Positions 9,390-20,413 of a stretch of DNA of 22,399 nt are shown here, piece after piece. Source of the stretch: Euprymna scolopes (lineage: Eukaryota > Mollusca > Cephalopoda > Sepiida > Sepiolidae); NCBI GenBank assembly GCA_024364805.1, contig CM044501.1, forward strand, positions 25,354,839-25,377,237. The letters run 5' to 3'. Made by a program: the position numbers and the translations under genes. Every line of letters starts with the position of its first letter. Position 1 is the stretch's first letter. The notes beneath the pieces are model-generated. The model searched no databases. It had not been told where the DNA came from and saw only the letters and a program-made list of their open reading frames with translations.

Positions 9390-10745
9390 AAATTTCCCCT
9401 CCCACGCTTTGTCCAGTGACTGGTATATACGTTCTGAGATTACAGTTAGGATATCTGCTGTTGAATGGGCTTGTCTAAATCCATATTGTTGGTCAGTCAG
9501 AAGTTTTGCATCTGTAAGGTGATGGACTAGAGCTTGGTTAATTATGGTCTCAAATATTTTAGCGAAAAGTGGGAGGAGGCAAATAGGGCGATAATTTACT
9601 GGGTCAGTTCTTTCGCCAGAATTCTTGAAAGCTGGTACTACAGAAACAGTTTTCCAGCAGGCAGGAAAGCAAGATTCATGAAGGCATTTGTTGTAAAGTT
9701 TAGAGAGAACTGGAGCTACTTCAGCGGAGCACTTTTTTAATAGCACAGCCGGAATGAAATCAGGTCCACATGCTTTTGCAGTGTCAAGATTTTTTATGAT
9801 AGCATGCACCTGAGAAGGGGTGATTTTCAGATCGTCTAGTGTAGTGTCTGTCCGCAAAGGAAAGTCAGGGAGGGGGCGGTTGGCAGGGTCCAGTGTGGAG
9901 TTGGAGGCAAACCGACTGGCAAGCATGTTAGCCTTCTCAGTTGTAGAGCAAACTACCTCATGATTTTTGGACAGTGAGGGGATTGTTGATTTCCCATTAT
10001 TTACTACACTGTTGTAGATTTTCCAGAAGTCGCGGGTCCCTAATTTCTGTGCTTCGATGCGTTTTTTTGGTGGTTTCAGTAAATTCTCTTTTAGCTGTCT
10101 CTATTTCTTTCTTACAGTTACTTCTGGCTTCGATATACTTCTGCTTGTTTGAACTGGATTTATGTCGGTTAAATCTGCAATACGCATGCTGCTCCCTTGC
10201 GCGGTGGCGGCTGCACAAGTGGAAGTAAACCATTGGGAAGAGTGGGGCTTGCTATAACATTTTCGTGTGGGTACATGTGCTTCAATTGCTATTTTGAACT
10301 ATTCAGTGGTTTCATTTTCCCACTGTTCAGCAGGAAGTGAAAAGATATTTTGCCATCGAGCGTCCCTGGTGACGGCTTCCCAGTCAGCCTTGTTATAATA
10401 TCTCGTTGTTTTGAGCAGCAGCTCTTCAGTTTTGGCTCTAAAGTTTAGGGCGATTACCACTGCATGATCGGCGTTCCCAAGTTGGCTGTGGGCTGTGGGC
10501 ATTAGTAACAGTCATCGGGAACCGTGGTCAGAAACAGATCTAGAAGTGATGCGTGTTGTTCTTGCTGGTCTTGGAAACGGGTTGGAAACGTAACCATCTG
10601 TGATAGGGGATGAGATATAGAGAAGTTATATGTAGTCATACCAGCTGCGTCTGTGTGAGTAGAAAATCCAAGCCAGTTGCTGTGGTGGACATCGAAGTTG
10701 TCGACAGAATTTGGACAACAGATCAAAATCCAAGGTATGAACGTA
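9390..10745 (-). pseudogene. Truncated LINE (Jockey/CR1-like): endonuclease end plus N-terminal reverse transcriptase
   Basis: Read from 10745 downward, four frames give one non-LTR retrotransposon ORF2. 10726-10502: endonuclease/exonuclease/phosphatase part (NFDVHHSNWLG, TFPTRF, LLDLFLTTVPDDC). 10502-10299: its end (LGNADHAVVIALNF, RYYNKADWEAVTRDARW). 10233-9997: the linker, continuing in another frame as LGTRDFWKIYNSVVNNGKS. 9926 to about 9390: RT fingers (GPDFIPAVLLKKC, CWKTVSVVPAFKNSGERTDP, NYRPICLLPLFAKIFE, QYGFRQAHSTADILTV). At least three frame changes are present. The endonuclease N-terminus, the palm with its catalytic Asp pair (YADD region), and the 3' end are absent. The RT stops where the 5S-like sequence starts. 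The clade is uncertain. Confidence 0.88.
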
Positions 10746-11998
<1,253 letters not shown>

Positions 11999-12154
11999 TG
12001 TAACATGGTTATGTAAGCGCGTGAGAAAGTATCGGCAGCAGCGAAGGATAGCTGGCTTGCGAATAGATTAACAGAATCAGTAGCAACCTAAAATAGCGGA
12101 TATGCAAATCATGAAGTGTGCGCGAAAAGAAGAAAAAGAAGAAAAGATAGAGAA

Positions 12155-12157
<3 letters not shown>

Positions 12158-12196
<39 letters not shown>
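12158..12196. repeat. TA microsatellite
   Basis: About 39 bases of pure TA inside the LTR-like copy. A shorter TA stretch (12403-12412) lies on the other side of the MITE, so the MITE landed in or next to the TA tract. Confidence 0.95.
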
Positions 12197-12201
<5 letters not shown>

Positions 12202-12402
12202 GACCAAAAAAAACAGAGGACATTCAATTTTTTCTGAGCATTTTACAGTCAACAGAGAAAAAAAGGCCAACGACCCTAGTGTTTTGATGTGATGTTTTGA
12301 ATATAATAAACTAGTTATGACCAAAGTTTCATTTCTTTCGGACAAAACACTAAGAAATGGGGCCTAATTAGATTTGTGGCCCGTTTGGGGGGGGTCACCC
12401 TG
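12197..12402. mobile_element. MITE with AGGGTGACC terminal inverted repeats (~206 bp)
   Basis: The left end AGGGTGACCAAAAAAAACAG and the right end GGGGGGGTCACCCTG are inverted repeats (AGGGTGACC exact, then A-rich against C-rich). It is flanked by TATA on both sides, fitting insertion at TA, the target of Tc1/mariner-type transposases. The interior has no coding capacity. It lies within the second LTR-like copy and therefore inserted later. Confidence 0.75.
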
Positions 12403-12789
12403 TATATATATCACGGGCTCAAAGCATGAGAGAATGGACGTTGAAGACGAGAATAGGCAGGCTGAGCCCAGCATCCGACTGGAAGCAAGTGGAACGCGAG
12501 TCAGGCTAAAATAAACAGGTGGCCACGAGAGGCTTTTTAAGTAATAATAAATGATTTAAAAAAGATAAAGAAAAGCCGACCCGATTTTTTATTTATTGCT
12601 TTATTTGTGTGTGCATTTGCGATGTAACGGTTACGTTACATATAGATGAAGAATGTTTCTGAAATGATCGTACACAAAGCAAAATTCTTATTGTTTTAAA
12701 TTCTAAGATCATTGTCCCCTACTATTATAAGGATTATATAGTTAAATATCCATTGTTGTCCTCGTGTTTTGTCTTAAGACCGATATTTC

Positions 12790-13646
12790 TTCATAGTATA
12801 TATACTAGTAGGGAGACGCTACGTTGCTCGGGATTGAATGATGATCAACGCATGTTTCACATTCCTATATTTTTATTGTCATCGAAATCAGTGAAATCGA
12901 CAAATTTTCAATCAAATCAATTGATTGCATGCTCTAGTTGGAGACTCATCGCGGTGCACCAGTGAACAGCTTCACATGCCTCTCGAAGTGACTCAGTTCA
13001 CAGTACATTGTAGTCTACATTGCACTGTAGAGAACCTACTGTTGGCTTTATAAAATTATTTTTATTTATAATGGCTTCCACTAAATTTTAAAACGAAAAG
13101 GTCAAGCATCATGCTTCAATTGTGCTCTAAGCAGAAACGTCCATTTCGAACACGCCCCTGTCATATCAAAGAACTTACAGTTGGCTTTATGTGGCCTTAC
13201 TGCTTGTGTCGTGATGATGGCGTGAATTAAGGTTTAAAATGAGAAAGTCAAGTATCACGGTGCAATTGTGCTTTAAATAGAAACATTCATTTCGGACGCG
13301 CCATTATCATATCAAAGAACCTACTGTTGATTATATATGTCGGGTCTTTCGACTTGTGTGGTAATAAATCTTCTGGAATGCATTTGTTATGTAAGGCTGT
13401 GTAAGACGTTAACTTCGGTCAAAATTGCATGTTTCTTTTTTCGTCGGATTATTTCGGTTATGGATACTTATCGAAGACATTGTGATACAACCCCTATTTG
13501 AGAACACTGCAAGTCACATAGAGTAGCTTTATGTGAAATTTCATAGCAATCGGCCTAGCCGTTTTCGAGTCTATACGGAACGAACTCACACAAACACACT
13601 GACTCACACAAACAGTTCCTTTCATTTTATAATAAAAATATAGATA
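12790..13646 (+). mobile_element. RTE-like non-autonomous retroposon with internal repeats
   Basis: The 3' part has the wording typical of RTE-type LINE and SINE tails: GAAATTTCATAGCAATCGGC, CTAGCCGTTTTCGAGTC, CACACAAACACACTGACTCA, and an end in TTTTATAATAAAAATATAGA. The left side carries TATATACTAGTAGGGAGACG, resembling the starts of such elements. No open frame of size is present, so it is either non-autonomous or a 5'-truncated tail. The left boundary is approximate. Confidence 0.5.
13030..13385 (+). repeat. Three ~140-bp tandem units inside the retroposon
   Basis: The phrase GAACCTACTGTTGGCTTTAT recurs with small changes at 13032, 13171 and 13317 (periods 139 and 146). Units also share AGGTCAAGCATCA, CAATTGTGCT and ATTTCGRACRCGCC. 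The third unit is partial. Confidence 0.8.
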
Positions 13647-15365
<1,719 letters not shown>

Positions 15366-15369
15366 AATA

Positions 15370-16581
15370 AATAGAAAAAACGGCTAGCACTTTTTTCTTT
15401 CTTGGTCTTTGAGCTAAGATCACAGATCGGATCCTCAGCGTGTGGTTCGGACCGGATCTCCAGCTCGCAAGGAATTGGTCGGCGGTACGGTCAAAGGTGG
15501 AGGCTGTGGTCAACTCGTGGTTTCCTAAGAAACTTTCCTTAAAGGGCAGAGCGAGGCGTGCGCCACACAACATCTTCCTTCTCATACTCTACCGTCTGGC
15601 CGTACTTCCCCTTGTCTGCAAAACACCTAAAAGCTCTTGTAAAACTCTTGTCCTCGCCTCTTTGGGACAAGGGAAAACACTCGGTGTGCAAACAGGTTTG
15701 TATTCAACATCCGTGTAAGGGAATCTTGGAAGTGGAAAACTTGAAGTGTAATCGAGACGCCGATGGACTGGCTATCCTAAGCCACTACCTTCAAGAAGAT
15801 CAACAATGGCACCCCGCGGTTACGGCCGCCTTTCCCGACCTCATTCTTGACTCCTCTGTCTAGTGCCTTCGCAGGCCGCGAGGAGAATCTGCCTTCTTAA
15901 AAGAGTGCTGAGCCGCGCTAAAACGATTACAAAGGTCCAACAACATTGAAACTGCTAACCGTAGGGAACTCCACAGGGATCTAGTGGACGGGGGCTGACG
16001 ACTCGCTATGCGCTCGTTTGGGTTGGCAGCAAAGTAAGATCCACTCCATGTGCAGTTGGGAGCCAGGTTCGAGTCATCTGAACAATTCAGAGTTCTATCT
16101 GACCTGGAGATGGGCCCAAAATACACTTTCCCTCAACAACATACAATGCAGTTCCGTTTTTTTTTTTTGTTTTTTTGTCTTTTTTTTTTTTTTACTTGTC
16201 TGCTTGTCCCCGTTGCGGAACAACGGCAGTAGAAACGACTGATCATGCCTTCTTCAATTGCTGCAAACTCCACCAGTACTAATCGTATGTCAGCTGGGTG
16301 ACGGCTCGCATCGATCCCGAGCATCCTCGCCTGACTACCGTGTCCAATGTTATTGACAACGTGAAGCAGCCATGGGACCGGGAAAGACAAATGGCCGTGG
16401 CGATAATGGTGATTTGGACGTTGCGACTGCAAGGTAGCTGGAGCGTGTTGTCTTTTTTGTTCAGGATCTGATCGCTTTCTTTAAACACCAACTACAGGTG
16501 AAGATCAGATGTGATAGAAGAAGGTTGCATCGCGCGGCTTTTGACAGAAGATGGATACACGTAACAAGTATGTGTCTATGA
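15370..16581 (+). pseudogene. Decayed LINE ORF2, C-terminal region with CCHC zinc knuckle
   Basis: The plus strand carries the region downstream of the RT palm of a non-LTR retrotransposon. In order: FFLGL, KITDRILSVWFGPDLQLARN and FPKKLSLKGR (to about 15550), ILYRLAVLPL, then in a shifted frame KHLKALVKLLSSPLW, QVCIQHPCKG and SHYLQEDQQWHPAVTAAFPD (to 15863). Further decayed pieces follow: PGSSHLNNSEFYLTWRWAQN; the zinc knuckle CPRCGTTAVETTDHAFFNC (C-x2-C-x9-H-x4-C); VTARIDPEHP with MAVAIMVIW; and LIAFFKHQLQVKIRCDRRRL, AFDRRWIHVTSM, ending at a TGA at 16579-16581. Several frameshifts and stops are present. The wording matches a LINE abundant in molluscs; clade (I/Nimb- or Tx1-like) is not settled. 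The endonuclease and catalytic RT core are absent. Confidence 0.88.
16157..16194. repeat. T-rich insert inside the LINE coding region
   Basis: About 38 bases of T with a few G and C lie between the NTLSLNN block and the SACPRCG zinc knuckle, where relatives have ordinary coding sequence. It is probably replication slippage or a small insertion. Confidence 0.8.
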
Positions 16582-17045
16582 AATGGAGCCAAGTTTGAAT
16601 ACGTGTTCCCCGCCTAGATGTGGAGCGCGCAATTCCGGGGTCTATCAGACCCACCCCGATCATACTTTTAGCCTCTTAACTAGCCGAGTGAGTGCCCCAT
16701 TCTTTATCGATTAGGAAACCTCCAAGATCCCCATCCCTTTCTAACTGCAATTTTTTCTCTGTCCCCTTCTTATAATTTCACCCATCTTTGAGAGAACGAA
16801 ATCAATCACTAACACCCCCCAAGACACCAATTTTTTCTTTCGTCGCATCTAGAGGGCACCCCCACCTAGAGACTATCTCACAGAACCTCAGGTTCCTTTA
16901 CAAACCGAAGTGAAACAGGCACTCTATCAATTAGACATGGTTGGGAGGGTCTTACTAATCACTTTTTCCCCTCCAAATTAATTATTGTATCATTATTGTT
17001 ATCTTTTTTTGATTTTACATGTCAATAAAAAATGTCTTAAACGAT
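16582..17045 (+). other. Probable 3' UTR of the LINE
   Basis: Sequence after the terminal TGA has no coding signal, is pyrimidine-rich (CCACCCCGATC, CCCCATCCCTTTC) and runs to CAATAAAAAATGTCTT at about 17022-17037, which contains a polyadenylation-like AATAAA. The end is approximate. Confidence 0.5.
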
Positions 17046-17139
17046 TGGGTTCTAACTAGGACATCCCCAGTATGAATGGGTGAACACGGTATTATGGTGA
17101 AAGAGGACACTAGCTAAGAGAATTTCTTGCTTAGTTCTG

Positions 17140-17425
17140 GTTGGTTGGTTGGTTGTTTTTGTTTTAAGGCATATCAACTCTTTTCAGGTTATTTAATGCC
17201 GAATCCGGTTATTTTGAAGAAAATGTTTTATTAGAATATATCTTTTTTTTTTCAAGTCAGTTTCTATTTAACCCATAGTTGGGACCCTAACAGGTACTAC
17301 CACTCTGGGTCAGAGTGGACCTGGGAGCAATAGCAATTAAAGAGTGGCTCCACATTCCCCAAATTCCGCAAGCTGGAGCCTCACCATATGATATAGTTTA
17401 GTCATATCCAGGACCGTTCAGTTCT
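17140..17425 (-). repeat. Dispersed repeat, copy A (inverted relative to 21105-21385)
   Basis: Landmarks reading upward: GGTTGGTTGTTTTTGTTTTA, AGGCATATCAACTC, AGGTTATTTAATGCCGAA, then GGGACCCTAACAGGTACTAC, CACTCTGGGTCAGAGTGGAC, TCCACATTCCCCAAATTCC and CATATCCAGGACC. All recur reverse-complemented and in the same order at 21105-21385. No protein is seen. A stem-loop tail lies at about 17165-17201. It may be a LINE 3' UTR or a non-autonomous repeat. Confidence 0.85.
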
Positions 17426-17811
17426 GGAGTGACAAGGATAACTAACGACTTTCCCCCTTTTGCGTTGGCCTTGTGCTTTAATTTTCTGTTTATGTTGAAC
17501 TTACATTGTATTTTTGGCCTGAATAAAAGCTTTAATACATCAAAGTGCAGTATCTGTTTTGATACTTCACTTAAATGAATTTAATCGGTCCTTGGTCAAT
17601 GTAGGGGAAACCCTTCATATTGAGACAATTACTATTTTGGGGGGATACTGCCAAAGTGCCCCCCTTTGCCCTTGTTTTAGGGGAGCTGCCCCCCACACAC
17701 ACACATTAAAAAGGACCGTGTGTCACATTTGCTTTCGCGGGGAAGCATATAAATACCTAAATAAATAGAAAAACAAAGGTTATTAATATAATTATCAATA
17801 CGCAAAAACTG
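17426..17811. other. Spacer with polyadenylation-like signal, no gene seen
   Basis: It contains TGAATAAAAGCTTTAATA near 17520, and C/G-run pairs near 17640-17695 (GGGGGGATACTGCC, GCCCCCC). No supported gene; the short open frame from 17559 has no recognised domain. Confidence 0.4.

Positions 17812-17842
<31 letters not shown>
17812..17842. repeat. TA microsatellite
   Basis: About 30 bases of TA. Confidence 0.95.
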
Positions 17843-17843
<1 letters not shown>

Positions 17844-17875
17844 TTAATCATATAAATTATCATCAATCAGGCTTA

Positions 17876-17926
17876 TAGCGTGGATGAAACGCGAAATATT
17901 CTGTATAATTTAATTGCCATATATTT
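17876..17926 (+). repeat. Half-copy of the palindrome unit seen at 22269-22331
   Basis: GTGGATGAAACGCGAAATAT, then TCTGTATAATTTAATTGCCA and TATAT, matches AGGATGAAATGCGGAAAATT, TCTGTGTAGCTTCATTGCCA in the right arm of the terminal palindrome. Only one arm is present and the CTGACGA centre is replaced. Confidence 0.6.
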
Positions 17927-18292
17927 TTTTATAACTTACTACTATATATATATGTGCACAAAAATAATTTATTTGCACATCCATGTACACATCCATGTCC
18001 TATTGTTTCATTTTAATTCAGTCGGAAATCTCACAATTAAAGAATGATGAAGGTCTAATATTACTTGATTTCTATATGAGATAAATAGATATTCGAATAT
18101 TTCATTAAAGACTTTCTCTACCGTTCAAACAGTGAGTCAGAACAGAAGTTGCGAATATAATATTCTTTTGCGCAGTTGACCATCTAAATATGTTATTGTA
18201 TACCTTTCTAATGGTCTCTTAGTATTACTGGATCTCAGGGCAAGAATTCGTCTAGTCTTGTGGAGTATCCAGGTTCGTGCTATTACTTGAGT

Positions 18293-18456
18293 TAACATCT
18301 GATAAGAGACATTTGCAGGCACCGATTCGTCGTCCTGTGGGTATACCTTCCAACCGTCAACTCGATGGTTGTAGGTTTGATCGACGGCTGGGGAAAGGTG
18401 CTAGTCTAGCCGCACTGATGAGTTGTGATACAACAAAACAATATTATATGTGGATG

Positions 18457-18458
<2 letters not shown>
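18293..18458 (+). mobile_element. tRNA-headed SINE unit, left arm, with hammerhead-like core
   Basis: This is the plus-strand unit of an inverted pair. It carries ACATCTGA, TTTGCAGG, a B-box-like GGTTTGATC at 18374-18382 (Pol III consensus GGTTCGAnTCC), then GGCTGGGGAAAGGTGCTAGT. The hammerhead-like part: CCGCA (18410-18414), CTGATGA (18415-18421), 13-base hairpin GTTGTGATACAAC (18422-18434), AAAA where the ribozyme needs GAAA (18435-18438), a decayed stem III, A at 18448 and TGTGG (18449-18453), which can pair with CCGCA to form stem I. The A-to-B spacing is lost with the decayed A box. The G12-to-A change would inactivate it. The differences from the other copies in stem III and position 12 are mainly transitions. 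Confidence 0.65.
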
Positions 18459-18530
<72 letters not shown>

Positions 18531-18535
18531 TGCAG
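18459..18535. repeat. TA-rich microsatellite inside the inverted SINE pair
   Basis: About 75 bases of TA with two GTA or CATA steps, lying between the left SINE unit and the inner unit fragments. Confidence 0.95.
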
Positions 18536-18690
18536 TCATCTACATACAGTGATACAACGAAACGGTACTGTATGCTGTGTTTCGTTGTATCACAACTGAT
18601 GGTGGATGACTATATATACAGTACTGTTTCGTTGTATCCCAACTGATGAGTTGTGATAAAACGAAACAGTACTGTATATAGTCATCCACA
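18536..18690. repeat. Alternating-orientation fragments of the hammerhead-like unit
   Basis: The phrase GTGATACAACGAAACRGTAC occurs on plus at about 18549-18572, on minus at about 18576-18597 and 18612-18641, and on plus at 18650-18676 (there preceded by CTGATGA at 18643-18649 and followed by GAAA at 18663-18666). Neighbouring fragments form tight palindromes, for example arms 18603-18644 and 18649-18688. The plus copy at 18643-18676 has all conserved core bases but only a partly paired stem II (ACAAC has become AAAAC). Confidence 0.75.
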
Positions 18691-18734
18691 TACAGCACTG
18701 TTTCGTTATGTCACAATTCTTCAGTGCTGCTATA
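18681..18734 (-). ncRNA. Hammerhead ribozyme-like motif (type I layout), best-preserved core
   Basis: On the minus strand: stem I side GCAGCA (18730-18725), CTGAAGA (18724-18718, fitting CUGANGA), stem II ATTGTGACATAAC (18717-18705; inner pairs form, first pair is A-C), GAAA (18704-18701), stem III CAGTGCTGT (with the last A of GAAA gives ACAG/CTGT with a 2-base loop), A at 18691 as cleavage-site base, and TGTGGATG (18690-18683) for stem I, which pairs weakly with GCAGCA. Hammerhead ribozymes cut their own RNA after this H17 base; short stem III type I forms are known from retrozymes and Penelope-like elements and occur in tRNA-like repeats of schistosomes. All core positions required by the family are present. 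Activity is not shown, since stem I is weak. Confidence 0.55.
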
Positions 18735-18846
18735 CTAGCACCTTTCCCCAGCCGGGGACTGACCCTACAACCATCGGATTGATAGCTGGCAGTTCTAACC
18801 ATTGGTCCAATGAACGAGGCTCGCAAATGATCTCTTCAGATGTCTA
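18735..18846 (-). mobile_element. tRNA-headed SINE unit, right arm (Pol III promoter)
   Basis: On the minus strand the unit reads GAGCCTCGTTCATTGGACCA, with an A-box-like ATTGGACCAATGGTTAGA around 18811-18794, and a B-box-like GGGTCAGTCCC at 18765-18755 (consensus GGTTCGAnTCC). A-to-B spacing of about 45 bases suits a tRNA-derived Pol III promoter. It continues as CGGCTGGGGAAAGGTGCTAG into the hammerhead-like core. The distance from the start of the B box to the ribozyme core is 41 bases here and in the left arm. The tRNA of origin is not clear. Confidence 0.65.
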
Positions 18847-19285
18847 TTAAATAAACATTCGACCATCACTTTTACAGTGCTCGAGTTGTTTGTTTATTTA
18901 TAGCCAATTAAGTAGCTGATGAGATACATTTATGATAGTGCTCTACCCAAAGAGTGTATGTGGGGGGGGGTTAAATATAGTCATCCATGTATATGAGCGT
19001 TAATTGGAATGTGAATTGGGAATCGGAAAAACCTGCTGAAACGGTAACGGAATCTGAAAACTTTAATACTGATTTCTGATTCCCAAACGATTCTTTTAAT
19101 TTTTTTTTTCTTCCCTTCTCTTTTTTTCTAGCCTTAAACTTATTTTCATTTCTTATTGTAAATATCACTATTTATTACTAATTATTACTATATATTAACG
19201 TATGTCTATCTCTATACTTATTATTTATATATATTAATGTTTTTACGTGAAAATCCGTCGCTTCTGTCGAAAGTTTTTATTGAAA
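18847..19285. other. AT-rich spacer, no gene seen
   Basis: A G-run at about 18962-18970 and a patch with GATTCC-like words (19010-19095: GGGAATCGGAAAAACC, TGATTTCTGATTCCC), which recur at 19890-20310. No coding region is supported. Confidence 0.5.
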
Positions 19286-19313
19286 CATACATACATACAT
19301 ACATACATACATG
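19286..19313. repeat. CATA tetranucleotide repeat
   Basis: Seven CATA/ACAT units. Confidence 0.95.
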
Positions 19314-19463
19314 TAAACAGATTTTTGCCCTTTATATTATCGATTAAAGCTTAAATGCCGACCAAAAATATGCTTAAAACCGTAACTGCATAAAACATCA
19401 ATCTTAGTCAATTGGTCACCAAAAGCAAAATGTCTGCATTCATTTGTTCTTTCATAGTCCTAA

Positions 19464-19560
19464 GGGGGCAGACAACTCACCAGTACTTACTGTACCATGG
19501 GACAGAGAACTTTCCAGTATTTCTTGTAGCAGGGGCAGATAACTCCCGAGTAATATTAAA
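19464..19560 (+). repeat. ~34-bp tandem repeat, three units
   Basis: GGGGGCAGACAACTCACCAG, GGGACAGAGAACTTTCCAG and GGGGCAGATAACTCCCGAG are related units starting near 19464, 19498 and 19532 (periods about 34 and 33). GGGCAGATAACTCC-like words are common in molluscan repeats; this is recalled, not searched. Confidence 0.75.
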
Positions 19561-20413
19561 ACATATGAGTATATAACTTTTTTTCCTGTACAATAAGTTC
19601 ATAAGTATCAAATAAAACAATGTTTACGAAACTGAAATGACAGTTTATGGGATTTATAATTAAAACTTGAAAAGTTTAACCTATAAATGTCGAAAATTGA
19701 AATCTTATATATTTTATAAGAAATAAGGAAGCATTGAAAAAACAGTGAAACTTTTTGATATTAATTTATTTTTATTTTTAATCAATTTTCTTAATGTTAA
19801 GATATTTTATTAATAAAATGTGTTTCGTTTTAAATAATGGACTTTTTACATTACACGCATCAAGAAAGTTATATGTAGTATAGTGATCGGACGATTCCAG
19901 TTTCTTTCTGATTCCAATACAATTACCGATTCCATACTAAATTTCCGATTCCGATTCTTCATAAATGTTTGCATAATGAACTATAAAATGGTTATTTTAT
20001 ACCAATTACCGGGAAAAAAACACATCTTGTATGTGCATATATTTTCTCAAACGTAAAAACACACTTGTGAAAGGGTGATCGATACATTTTGGTGATCTAT
20101 AGATTTTAGATCAATAAATATTTATTATTTTCTCATTACTACCAGCAGTGGAAAATTGTGTTTTAAATAAAGTCAAATAAAAAGATAATCACAGGAATCG
20201 TTTATGACATCAGAAAATAGACAAAAATGTTCCAACACCGATTTCGATACCCTAACAATTTCCGATTTTTCCAATTCTCAATTTCGATTCTGATTAATCG
20301 TCCCAATGCTAATGGAGTATTATTTTGTCTTTCTCGTGTAAGCCTTCTTTGTTTTATATATTATTGATGGGCGTAGAAGAATTTCTGGCTTTATGACGTA
20401 CTGAAATAATATA
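19561..20413. repeat. AT-rich spacer with decayed GATTCC-type repeat
   Basis: From 19890 to 19965 and again from 20235 to 20310 the words GATTCC, CCGATTCC and TTTCGATTC recur (GGACGATTCCAGTTTC, TTTCCGATTCCGATTC, TTTCCGATTTTTCC, TTTCGATTCTGATTAATCG). The two clusters may be ends of one decayed element about 420 bases long. No coding region is supported. Confidence 0.4.

Larger units (their letters stand above)
11999..12640 (+). mobile_element. Solo-LTR-like element, copy 2, interrupted by TA repeat and MITE
   Basis: It begins TGTAACATGG, shares GGCAGCAGCGAAGGAT, GCTGGCTTGCGAA and GAAGTGTGCGCGA with copy 1 at 3618-4087, then AGACGAGAAT, AATAAACA and GAGGCTTTTTAAGT, and ends near GGTTACGTTACA. 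Subtracting the TA tract and MITE (12158-12402) leaves about 397 bases, comparable with copy 1. The flanks (ATTG left, TATA right) do not match, so no target duplication is seen. No internal coding region. It is an old, broken fossil; a TGTAAC-ended non-LTR element is the alternative. Confidence 0.55.

Noticed and set aside
9974-10228. Plus-strand frames over 9.3-10.2 kb
   Set aside because: They are antisense shadows of the minus-strand LINE, whose protein blocks are clearly recognisable.
18277-18646. Tyr/Ile-rich open frames
   Set aside because: They are translations of the TA microsatellite and the palindromic SINE units.
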